From NCBI GenBank assembly GCA_963169105.1, contig OY720640.1, positions 116,236,085-116,300,084 on the forward strand: a stretch of DNA of 64,000 nt, read 5' to 3'. This stretch comes from Ceriagrion tenellum (taxonomy: Eukaryota; Arthropoda; Insecta; Odonata; Coenagrionidae). The notes under the pieces were generated by a model. It searched no databases, was not told the origin of the DNA, and saw only the letters and a program-made list of their open reading frames with translations. The position numbers and the translations under genes were made by a program. Positions 53,344-64,000 of this stretch are shown here, one piece after another (position 1 is the stretch's first letter; every line of letters starts with the position of its first letter).

Positions 53344-55428
53344 AACCGTGTAATTTTTCCGGGTTTCCGGGTGTTGCACCGTCAGAAGGTAGACACAGGA
53401 GGTGGGGGATGGCGTGGAAAACCGGGAGCGATGGGCGTCGGTAGGTCCGGGAGCGCGTGTATCGGCGCGGATAGGGATTTTAGCGTGTGTGACAGTGGTA
53501 GAATGTCGACAGAAAGGCGTTCGCAAATTTCCGGGAGCCGCGGAGGCGCCGGATCAGCGGGTGGGCCGGAGGGTCAAAGCGCCGTAACGGGCGTCGCGAG
53601 AGGAATCGGTTTTTCGTGCCATCTATTCGGAGGAGTGCGTTGGAAATCGTGGAAAACTGGTTTCCTGGTCACGTGGGACTTCCCCGCGTCCTTTCGAATG
53701 CATCCACGGAGCTTTGGGGGGGGCACGACAGGGTTGCAAAGGGACGGTCATAAACCCCGGGGGTGAAATCGTGGGTCGGGCGAATTTTCGTGGAAGGATT
53801 AAATTTTAGGGAGTATTTCCTAACAGAAGAAAGTCGGAATTTGACCTTCGGAAGTATCACGAACCTCTTGTTTTTGTGAAAAGTTTTGGGAACTGAAGAA
53901 AATCAATCTCGAGAAATCGTGTAAATTTCAAGTTTGACCCATGTAGACAAGCGGCAGAAAAATTGAAGAATGTGGAGAAAAATTTTCGCTCCCCTCAAAT
54001 TTCTTCGAAATTCCAACATCCTGTGTAAAAATTGGTAGAAATGGCTGTTTTTCTCATTTTTCAAAGCATCACGGACATGTTAAGAAATCTCCAATGCCTT
54101 AGTTTAATCTTCGGAAGTACCGTGAAAAGTTATTGGAACTGAAGGAAATCACCCTTCCATGCTCGAGAAATCGTCCAAATTTCAAGTGTCACTCACCTAC
54201 GTAGACAAGCGGCAGAAAACTCGAAAGACACGAAATTTCAAGTGTCACCTATGTAGACAAAACTCGAAATACATGGGAGAAAAATATCGGCTCCCCCCAA
54301 AATTCGTCAAAAGAAATCTGTCAGCCGATCACCGAAATTTAAAGAAATCACCATCCTTCCCGTTTATCATTCTTCGGGAAAACGACCGTTTTTAACTCAC
54401 TCCGTGCATGATTGGCGTTCCATTCCCTGTATTTCGAGAGAAACATTGGTTTCCTCGTCGCTGGAATGCCTTGTATTTGATAATTTGGTGGGACAAAAAT
54501 TCTTCGAATTCAGTAAATCTCTCCTTAAATCCTTGAAAAAGTTCGCCTCTGTCGCGGTCGTGTAGTCATCGGTCCGAGCGGTCGAGAAAGAACGAAGAGT
54601 CTGCCGCCCCCCCCAGCCACCTCCCGTGCATGCTCACGCCACCTCTCGGGATGCGGCAGGAAACTAATACTCTGCTCGCGAAGGGCGCCTTGATTCGAAC
54701 TCCGAAGCGATTGTCGCTTCGGTTTCCATGGCAAAATTTAGGAAGGTTTCCTTGCGTTCTCCTCGCATTCGCAAAGGGAGAAAATTTTCCCGTGTGTCCT
54801 GAGAATTCTCGGTGGGAAAAGTTGCTGCCGGCAGTCTGAGACGAGGGAGAAATATTGCAAGTGAGTCTTTAAAACGTCGTGTGATATTCACCGCAAGTAC
54901 GGTTAAACGTGACGCGTTCCCCAATACTACACTTGCATCTCAGCCATAAGGCCGAGTTCACCATTTTCACCATACTACACTGCCATCTTAGCCATAAGGC
55001 TGAGATCCCCGGTTTTCGAGACGGCGCGTGTAACTCGAGATCGTCCAGTGGTGTGTGATTTCACTCGAGATCTCGGGACGGTGTCAGGTTTGACGGAGTC
55101 GCTCGCGCGACGGTGTCGATTTCATGATATCATTTTTCGTCCCTTTTCCGAGGCCCTTATCGCCTCCGGGAGTTTTCTCGTGGTGTCAGCTTTCGGCATT
55201 TGGATTCCTCACTCCTCCGAGGGTTCATTCTCCATGTCATGTGCGTCTTGTGAATTTATATATCCATGTCTTTGCTCTCTAATGGAAGTCTCCATTCCCT
55301 TTCGTGTATCACGTCGCGCGTGCTCCATTTTATTTCTGTCGTGTCAGAAGTGTTTCCGGAGGGGATGAGAAATGAAAGACACAGACATTAATCTGTTCTT
55401 ATCAGCTTAATGTGGAACCTTATAAGAT

Positions 55429-55614
55429 GGGCCGATCCCGACGGTACTGCAATGCCGGGCCAACCCGCGGCAGGGATGGAGTAAACTCCGGGGACCCCGC
55501 CAATGTCCAAAAATCAGATTAATATACTGGTCCAGCAATGCTGGACGTATCAGATATTAAGCTGATAAGAACAGATACTACACTTTGATCTTAGCCATAA
55601 GGCCGAGAAGCGAT
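55429..55614 (-). ncRNA. U2: U2 spliceosomal snRNA, copy 6
   Basis: Complete copy, no difference from copy 1 seen. The unit to its right is the one broken by the assembly gap. Confidence 0.97.
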
Positions 55615-56536
55615 AACCGTGTAATTTTTCCGGGTTTCCGGGTGTTGCACCGTCAGAAGGTAGACACAGGAGGTGGGGGATGGCGTGGAAAACCGGGAGC
55701 GATGGGCGTCGGTAGGTCCGGGAGCGCGTGTATCGGCGCGGATAGGGATTTTAGCGTGTGTGACAGTGGTAGAATGTCGACAGAAAGGCGTTCGCAAATT
55801 TCCGGGAGCCGCGGAGGCGCCGGATCAGCGGGTGGGCCGGAGGGTCAAAGCGCCGTAACGGGCGTCGCGAGAGGAATCGGTTTTTCGTGCCATCTATTCG
55901 GAGGAGTGCGTTGGAAATCGTGGAAAACTGGTTTCCTGGTCACGTGGGACTTCCCCGCGTCCTTTCGAATGCATCCACGGAGCTTTGGGGGGGGCACGAC
56001 AGGGTTGCAAAGGGACGGTCATAAACCCCGGGGGTGAAATCGTGGGTCGGGCGAATTTTCGTGGAAGGATTAAATTTTAGGGAGTATTTCCTAACAGAAG
56101 AAAGTCGGAATTTGACCTTCGGAAGTATCACGAACCTCTTGTTTTTGTGAAAAGTTTTGGGAACTGAAGAAAATCAATCTCGAGAAATCGTGTAAATTTC
56201 AAGTTTGACCCATGTAGACAAGCGGCAGAAAAATTGAAGAATGTGGAGAAAAATTTTCGCTCCCCTCAAATTTCTTCGAAATTCCAACATCCTGTGTAAA
56301 AATTGGTAGAAATGGCTGTTTTTCTCATTTTTCAAAGCATCACGGACATGTTAAGAAATCTCCAATGCCTTAGTTTAATCTTCGGAAGTACCGTGAAAAG
56401 TTATTGGAACTGAAGGAAATCACCCTTCCATGCTCGAGAAATCGTCCAAATTTCAAGTGTCACTCACCTACGTAGACAAGCGGCAGAAAACTCGAAAGAC
56501 ACGAAATTTCAAGTGTCACCTATGTAGACAAAACTC

Positions 56537-56736
56537 NNNNNNNNNNNNNNNNNNNNNNNNNNNNNNNNNNNNNNNNNNNNNNNNNNNNNNNNNNNNNNNN
56601 NNNNNNNNNNNNNNNNNNNNNNNNNNNNNNNNNNNNNNNNNNNNNNNNNNNNNNNNNNNNNNNNNNNNNNNNNNNNNNNNNNNNNNNNNNNNNNNNNNNN
56701 NNNNNNNNNNNNNNNNNNNNNNNNNNNNNNNNNNNN
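56537..56736. other. Assembly gap of exactly 200 N
   Basis: The gap starts at unit position 916 and sequence resumes 140 bp before the next unit start. A complete unit would need 1215 bp here, so 200 N is a placeholder. An unknown number of whole units could also be missing. Confidence 0.98.
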
Positions 56737-56870
56737 GTAAACTCCGGGGACCCCGCCAATGTCCAAAAATCAGATTAATATACTGGTCCAGCAATGCTGG
56801 ACGTATCAGATATTAAGCTGATAAGAACAGATACTACACTTTGATCTTAGCCATAAGGCCGAGAAGCGAT
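56737..56870 (-). ncRNA. U2: U2 spliceosomal snRNA, copy 7, 3' end hidden by the gap
   Basis: The first 134 nt of U2 are present and normal, through the Sm site and into stem III. The remaining ~52 nt lie in the run of N. There is no sign that the gene itself is broken; the truncation is of the assembly. Confidence 0.92.
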
Positions 56871-58955
56871 AACCGTGTAATTTTTCCGGGTTTCCGGGTG
56901 TTGCACCGTCAGAAGGTAGACACAGGAGGTGGGGGATGGCGTGGAAAACCGGGAGCGATGGGCGTCGGTAGGTCCGGGAGCGCGTGTATCGGCGCGGATA
57001 GGGATTTTAGCGTGTGTGACAGTGGTAGAATGTCGACAGAAAGGCGTTCGCAAATTTCCGGGAGCCGCGGAGGCGCCGGATCAGCGGGTGGGCCGGAGGG
57101 TCAAAGCGCCGTAACGGGCGTCGCGAGAGGAATCGGTTTTTCGTGCCATCTATTCGGAGGAGTGCGTTGGAAATCGTGGAAAACTGGTTTCCTGGTCACG
57201 TGGGACTTCCCCGCGTCCTTTCGAATGCATCCACGGAGCTTTGGGGGGGGCACGACAGGGTTGCAAAGGGACGGTCATAAACCCCGGGGGTGAAATCGTG
57301 GGTCGGGCGAATTTTCGTGGAAGGATTAAATTTTAGGGAGTATTTCCTAACAGAAGAAAGTCGGAATTTGACCTTCGGAAGTATCACGAACCTCTTGTTT
57401 TTGTGAAAAGTTTTGGGAACTGAAGAAAATCAATCTCGAGAAATCGTGTAAATTTCAAGTTTGACCCATGTAGACAAGCGGCAGAAAAATTGAAGAATGT
57501 GGAGAAAAATTTTCGCTCCCCTCAAATTTCTTCGAAATTCCAACATCCTGTGTAAAAATTGGTAGAAATGGCTGTTTTTCTCATTTTTCAAAGCATCACG
57601 GACATGTTAAGAAATCTCCAATGCCTTAGTTTAATCTTCGGAAGTACCGTGAAAAGTTATTGGAACTGAAGGAAATCACCCTTCCATGCTCGAGAAATCG
57701 TCCAAATTTCAAGTGTCACTCACCTACGTAGACAAGCGGCAGAAAACTCGAAAGACACGAAATTTCAAGTGTCACCTATGTAGACAAAACTCGAAATACA
57801 TGGGAGAAAAATATCGGCTCCCCCCAAAATTCGTCAAAAGAAATCTGTCAGCCGATCACCGAAATTTAAAGAAATCACCATCCTTCCCGTTTATCATTCT
57901 TCGGGAAAACGACCGTTTTTAACTCACTCCGTGCATGATTGGCGTTCCATTCCCTGTATTTCGAGAGAAACATTGGTTTCCTCGTCGCTGGAATGCCTTG
58001 TATTTGATAATTTGGTGGGACAAAAATTCTTCGAATTCAGTAAATCTCTCCTTAAATCCTTGAAAAAGTTCGCCTCTGTCGCGGTCGTGTAGTCATCGGT
58101 CCGAGCGGTCGAGAAAGAACGAAGAGTCTGCCGCCCCCCCCAGCCACCTCCCGTGCATGCTCACGCCACCTCTCGGGATGCGGCAGGAAACTAATACTCT
58201 GCTCGCGAAGGGCGCCTTGATTCGAACTCCGAAGCGATTGTCGCTTCGGTTTCCATGGCAAAATTTAGGAAGGTTTCCTTGCGTTCTCCTCGCATTCGCA
58301 AAGGGAGAAAATTTTCCCGTGTGTCCTGAGAATTCTCGGTGGGAAAAGTTGCTGCCGGCAGTCTGAGACGAGGGAGAAATATTGCAAGTGAGTCTTTAAA
58401 ACGTCGTGTGATATTCACCGCAAGTACGGTTAAACGTGACGCGTTCCCCAATACTACACTTGCATCTCAGCCATAAGGCCGAGTTCACCATTTTCACCAT
58501 ACTACACTGCCATCTTAGCCATAAGGCTGAGATCCCCGGTTTTCGAGACGGCGCGTGTAACTCGAGATCGTCCAGTGGTGTGTGATTTCACTCGAGATCT
58601 CGGGACGGTGTCAGGTTTGACGGAGTCGCTCGCGCGACGGTGTCGATTTCATGATATCATTTTTCGTCCCTTTTCCGAGGCCCTTATCGCCTCCGGGAGT
58701 TTTCTCGTGGTGTCAGCTTTCGGCATTTGGATTCCTCACTCCTCCGAGGGTTCATTCTCCATGTCATGTGCGTCTTGTGAATTTATATATCCATGTCTTT
58801 GCTCTCTAATGGAAGTCTCCATTCCCTTTCGTGTATCACGTCGCGCGTGCTCCATTTTATTTCTGTCGTGTCAGAAGTGTTTCCGGAGGGGATGAGAAAT
58901 GAAAGACACAGACATTAATCTGTTCTTATCAGCTTAATGTGGAACCTTATAAGAT

Positions 58956-59141
58956 GGGCCGATCCCGACGGTACTGCAATGCCGGGCCAACCCGCGGCAG
59001 GGATGGAGTAAACTCCGGGGACCCCGCCAATGTCCAAAAATCAGATTAATATACTGGTCCAGCAATGCTGGACGTATCAGATATTAAGCTGATAAGAACA
59101 GATACTACACTTTGATCTTAGCCATAAGGCCGAGAAGCGAT
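58956..59141 (-). ncRNA. U2: U2 spliceosomal snRNA, copy 8
   Basis: Complete copy, no difference from copy 1 seen. The first full unit after the gap. Confidence 0.97.
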
Positions 59142-61226
59142 AACCGTGTAATTTTTCCGGGTTTCCGGGTGTTGCACCGTCAGAAGGTAGACACAGGAGG
59201 TGGGGGATGGCGTGGAAAACCGGGAGCGATGGGCGTCGGTAGGTCCGGGAGCGCGTGTATCGGCGCGGATAGGGATTTTAGCGTGTGTGACAGTGGTAGA
59301 ATGTCGACAGAAAGGCGTTCGCAAATTTCCGGGAGCCGCGGAGGCGCCGGATCAGCGGGTGGGCCGGAGGGTCAAAGCGCCGTAACGGGCGTCGCGAGAG
59401 GAATCGGTTTTTCGTGCCATCTATTCGGAGGAGTGCGTTGGAAATCGTGGAAAACTGGTTTCCTGGTCACGTGGGACTTCCCCGCGTCCTTTCGAATGCA
59501 TCCACGGAGCTTTGGGGGGGGCACGACAGGGTTGCAAAGGGACGGTCATAAACCCCGGGGGTGAAATCGTGGGTCGGGCGAATTTTCGTGGAAGGATTAA
59601 ATTTTAGGGAGTATTTCCTAACAGAAGAAAGTCGGAATTTGACCTTCGGAAGTATCACGAACCTCTTGTTTTTGTGAAAAGTTTTGGGAACTGAAGAAAA
59701 TCAATCTCGAGAAATCGTGTAAATTTCAAGTTTGACCCATGTAGACAAGCGGCAGAAAAATTGAAGAATGTGGAGAAAAATTTTCGCTCCCCTCAAATTT
59801 CTTCGAAATTCCAACATCCTGTGTAAAAATTGGTAGAAATGGCTGTTTTTCTCATTTTTCAAAGCATCACGGACATGTTAAGAAATCTCCAATGCCTTAG
59901 TTTAATCTTCGGAAGTACCGTGAAAAGTTATTGGAACTGAAGGAAATCACCCTTCCATGCTCGAGAAATCGTCCAAATTTCAAGTGTCACTCACCTACGT
60001 AGACAAGCGGCAGAAAACTCGAAAGACACGAAATTTCAAGTGTCACCTATGTAGACAAAACTCGAAATACATGGGAGAAAAATATCGGCTCCCCCCAAAA
60101 TTCGTCAAAAGAAATCTGTCAGCCGATCACCGAAATTTAAAGAAATCACCATCCTTCCCGTTTATCATTCTTCGGGAAAACGACCGTTTTTAACTCACTC
60201 CGTGCATGATTGGCGTTCCATTCCCTGTATTTCGAGAGAAACATTGGTTTCCTCGTCGCTGGAATGCCTTGTATTTGATAATTTGGTGGGACAAAAATTC
60301 TTCGAATTCAGTAAATCTCTCCTTAAATCCTTGAAAAAGTTCGCCTCTGTCGCGGTCGTGTAGTCATCGGTCCGAGCGGTCGAGAAAGAACGAAGAGTCT
60401 GCCGCCCCCCCCAGCCACCTCCCGTGCATGCTCACGCCACCTCTCGGGATGCGGCAGGAAACTAATACTCTGCTCGCGAAGGGCGCCTTGATTCGAACTC
60501 CGAAGCGATTGTCGCTTCGGTTTCCATGGCAAAATTTAGGAAGGTTTCCTTGCGTTCTCCTCGCATTCGCAAAGGGAGAAAATTTTCCCGTGTGTCCTGA
60601 GAATTCTCGGTGGGAAAAGTTGCTGCCGGCAGTCTGAGACGAGGGAGAAATATTGCAAGTGAGTCTTTAAAACGTCGTGTGATATTCACCGCAAGTACGG
60701 TTAAACGTGACGCGTTCCCCAATACTACACTTGCATCTCAGCCATAAGGCCGAGTTCACCATTTTCACCATACTACACTGCCATCTTAGCCATAAGGCTG
60801 AGATCCCCGGTTTTCGAGACGGCGCGTGTAACTCGAGATCGTCCAGTGGTGTGTGATTTCACTCGAGATCTCGGGACGGTGTCAGGTTTGACGGAGTCGC
60901 TCGCGCGACGGTGTCGATTTCATGATATCATTTTTCGTCCCTTTTCCGAGGCCCTTATCGCCTCCGGGAGTTTTCTCGTGGTGTCAGCTTTCGGCATTTG
61001 GATTCCTCACTCCTCCGAGGGTTCATTCTCCATGTCATGTGCGTCTTGTGAATTTATATATCCATGTCTTTGCTCTCTAATGGAAGTCTCCATTCCCTTT
61101 CGTGTATCACGTCGCGCGTGCTCCATTTTATTTCTGTCGTGTCAGAAGTGTTTCCGGAGGGGATGAGAAATGAAAGACACAGACATTAATCTGTTCTTAT
61201 CAGCTTAATGTGGAACCTTATAAGAT

Positions 61227-61412
61227 GGGCCGATCCCGACGGTACTGCAATGCCGGGCCAACCCGCGGCAGGGATGGAGTAAACTCCGGGGACCCCGCCA
61301 ATGTCCAAAAATCAGATTAATATACTGGTCCAGCAATGCTGGACGTATCAGATATTAAGCTGATAAGAACAGATACTACACTTTGATCTTAGCCATAAGG
61401 CCGAGAAGCGAT
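61227..61412 (-). ncRNA. U2: U2 spliceosomal snRNA, copy 9
   Basis: Complete copy, no difference from copy 1 seen. Confidence 0.97.
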
Positions 61413-63497
61413 AACCGTGTAATTTTTCCGGGTTTCCGGGTGTTGCACCGTCAGAAGGTAGACACAGGAGGTGGGGGATGGCGTGGAAAACCGGGAGCGA
61501 TGGGCGTCGGTAGGTCCGGGAGCGCGTGTATCGGCGCGGATAGGGATTTTAGCGTGTGTGACAGTGGTAGAATGTCGACAGAAAGGCGTTCGCAAATTTC
61601 CGGGAGCCGCGGAGGCGCCGGATCAGCGGGTGGGCCGGAGGGTCAAAGCGCCGTAACGGGCGTCGCGAGAGGAATCGGTTTTTCGTGCCATCTATTCGGA
61701 GGAGTGCGTTGGAAATCGTGGAAAACTGGTTTCCTGGTCACGTGGGACTTCCCCGCGTCCTTTCGAATGCATCCACGGAGCTTTGGGGGGGGCACGACAG
61801 GGTTGCAAAGGGACGGTCATAAACCCCGGGGGTGAAATCGTGGGTCGGGCGAATTTTCGTGGAAGGATTAAATTTTAGGGAGTATTTCCTAACAGAAGAA
61901 AGTCGGAATTTGACCTTCGGAAGTATCACGAACCTCTTGTTTTTGTGAAAAGTTTTGGGAACTGAAGAAAATCAATCTCGAGAAATCGTGTAAATTTCAA
62001 GTTTGACCCATGTAGACAAGCGGCAGAAAAATTGAAGAATGTGGAGAAAAATTTTCGCTCCCCTCAAATTTCTTCGAAATTCCAACATCCTGTGTAAAAA
62101 TTGGTAGAAATGGCTGTTTTTCTCATTTTTCAAAGCATCACGGACATGTTAAGAAATCTCCAATGCCTTAGTTTAATCTTCGGAAGTACCGTGAAAAGTT
62201 ATTGGAACTGAAGGAAATCACCCTTCCATGCTCGAGAAATCGTCCAAATTTCAAGTGTCACTCACCTACGTAGACAAGCGGCAGAAAACTCGAAAGACAC
62301 GAAATTTCAAGTGTCACCTATGTAGACAAAACTCGAAATACATGGGAGAAAAATATCGGCTCCCCCCAAAATTCGTCAAAAGAAATCTGTCAGCCGATCA
62401 CCGAAATTTAAAGAAATCACCATCCTTCCCGTTTATCATTCTTCGGGAAAACGACCGTTTTTAACTCACTCCGTGCATGATTGGCGTTCCATTCCCTGTA
62501 TTTCGAGAGAAACATTGGTTTCCTCGTCGCTGGAATGCCTTGTATTTGATAATTTGGTGGGACAAAAATTCTTCGAATTCAGTAAATCTCTCCTTAAATC
62601 CTTGAAAAAGTTCGCCTCTGTCGCGGTCGTGTAGTCATCGGTCCGAGCGGTCGAGAAAGAACGAAGAGTCTGCCGCCCCCCCCAGCCACCTCCCGTGCAT
62701 GCTCACGCCACCTCTCGGGATGCGGCAGGAAACTAATACTCTGCTCGCGAAGGGCGCCTTGATTCGAACTCCGAAGCGATTGTCGCTTCGGTTTCCATGG
62801 CAAAATTTAGGAAGGTTTCCTTGCGTTCTCCTCGCATTCGCAAAGGGAGAAAATTTTCCCGTGTGTCCTGAGAATTCTCGGTGGGAAAAGTTGCTGCCGG
62901 CAGTCTGAGACGAGGGAGAAATATTGCAAGTGAGTCTTTAAAACGTCGTGTGATATTCACCGCAAGTACGGTTAAACGTGACGCGTTCCCCAATACTACA
63001 CTTGCATCTCAGCCATAAGGCCGAGTTCACCATTTTCACCATACTACACTGCCATCTTAGCCATAAGGCTGAGATCCCCGGTTTTCGAGACGGCGCGTGT
63101 AACTCGAGATCGTCCAGTGGTGTGTGATTTCACTCGAGATCTCGGGACGGTGTCAGGTTTGACGGAGTCGCTCGCGCGACGGTGTCGATTTCATGATATC
63201 ATTTTTCGTCCCTTTTCCGAGGCCCTTATCGCCTCCGGGAGTTTTCTCGTGGTGTCAGCTTTCGGCATTTGGATTCCTCACTCCTCCGAGGGTTCATTCT
63301 CCATGTCATGTGCGTCTTGTGAATTTATATATCCATGTCTTTGCTCTCTAATGGAAGTCTCCATTCCCTTTCGTGTATCACGTCGCGCGTGCTCCATTTT
63401 ATTTCTGTCGTGTCAGAAGTGTTTCCGGAGGGGATGAGAAATGAAAGACACAGACATTAATCTGTTCTTATCAGCTTAATGTGGAACCTTATAAGAT

Positions 63498-63683
63498 GGG
63501 CCGATCCCGACGGTACTGCAATGCCGGGCCAACCCGCGGCAGGGATGGAGTAAACTCCGGGGACCCCGCCAATGTCCAAAAATCAGATTAATATACTGGT
63601 CCAGCAATGCTGGACGTATCAGATATTAAGCTGATAAGAACAGATACTACACTTTGATCTTAGCCATAAGGCCGAGAAGCGAT
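63498..63683 (-). ncRNA. U2: U2 spliceosomal snRNA, copy 10
   Basis: Complete copy, no difference from copy 1 seen. The array continues beyond the right end of the window. Confidence 0.97.
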
Positions 63684-64000
63684 AACCGTGTAATTTTTCC
63701 GGGTTTCCGGGTGTTGCACCGTCAGAAGGTAGACACAGGAGGTGGGGGATGGCGTGGAAAACCGGGAGCGATGGGCGTCGGTAGGTCCGGGAGCGCGTGT
63801 ATCGGCGCGGATAGGGATTTTAGCGTGTGTGACAGTGGTAGAATGTCGACAGAAAGGCGTTCGCAAATTTCCGGGAGCCGCGGAGGCGCCGGATCAGCGG
63901 GTGGGCCGGAGGGTCAAAGCGCCGTAACGGGCGTCGCGAGAGGAATCGGTTTTTCGTGCCATCTATTCGGAGGAGTGCGTTGGAAATCGTGGAAAACTGG

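Larger units (their letters stand above)
36436..64000 (-). repeat. Tandem array of 2271-bp U2 snRNA units
   Basis: Units begin at 36436, 38707, 46537, 48808, 51079, 53350, 55621, then after the gap 56877, 59148, 61419 and 63690. The last runs out of the window. Spacing is exactly 2271 bp, except for the unit holding the retrotransposon (7830 = 2271 + 5559) and the unit with the N gap. I find no indel between units, and even the run of eight G near unit position 364 is constant. Each unit is about 2.1 kb spacer plus one U2 gene transcribed leftward. At the left edge the array stops 7 bp before a U2 start, so that terminal gene is absent. Confidence 0.97.

Noticed and set aside
36436..64000. 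CRISPR-like or satellite array
   Set aside because: The unit is 2.27 kb with a complete snRNA gene; there are no short repeats with variable spacers.

Overview
The window is nuclear DNA of an animal, most likely an arthropod. It has AT-rich non-coding sequence, many decayed transposons, non-LTR retrotransposons ending in TAGATG-type tails, and U1 and U2 spliceosomal RNA genes of arthropod type. I cannot name the species. No intact host protein-coding gene could be supported.

Region 1 (1-36435) is dispersed-repeat DNA. It holds two U1 snRNA genes on the + strand (2249-2410 and 28839-29000) with homologous flanks, plus a partial U1 duplicate. The recognisable transposons are a hAT-like element with an 8-bp target duplication (3055-4281), a Tc1/mariner-like element with unusually long (~1.3 kb) inverted arms and a hAT-type MITE nested in one arm (8869-13658), a long decayed CR1/L2-type LINE (13690-16860) with several truncated relatives, a Gypsy relic (19890-20390), and a 3.3-kb PIF/Harbinger element with TAA target duplications (31335-34668). 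The Harbinger element is interrupted by two LINE insertions. Foldback elements, a minisatellite and a tRNA-like SINE head are also present.

Region 2 (36436-64000) is a head-to-tail tandem array of a 2271-bp unit, and each unit carries one U2 snRNA gene on the - strand. Ten U2 loci are seen: eight intact, one cut by an assembly gap of exactly 200 N, and one split by a retrotransposon. Unit length never changes, and the parts compared look identical. Each spacer also holds two degenerate copies of the U2 5' stem-loop/branch-recognition segment. An exact inverted copy of U2 nt 39-59 lies 16-36 nt downstream of every U2 3' end that is present.

The main discovery candidate is a 5537-bp element at 40935-46471. 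It sits in sense orientation inside one U2 gene and is flanked by a 22-bp target-site duplication (U2 nt 38-59). Its single 1308-aa ORF encodes N-terminal zinc fingers, a reverse transcriptase and a C-terminal restriction-like endonuclease. This matches the Utopia group of U2-targeting retrotransposons (NeSL clade). With a complete ORF and a clean duplication, it looks recent and potentially active. The array, the retrotransposon and the U2-derived spacer pieces together suggest a long-lasting association between U2 genes and a U2-specific mobile element.
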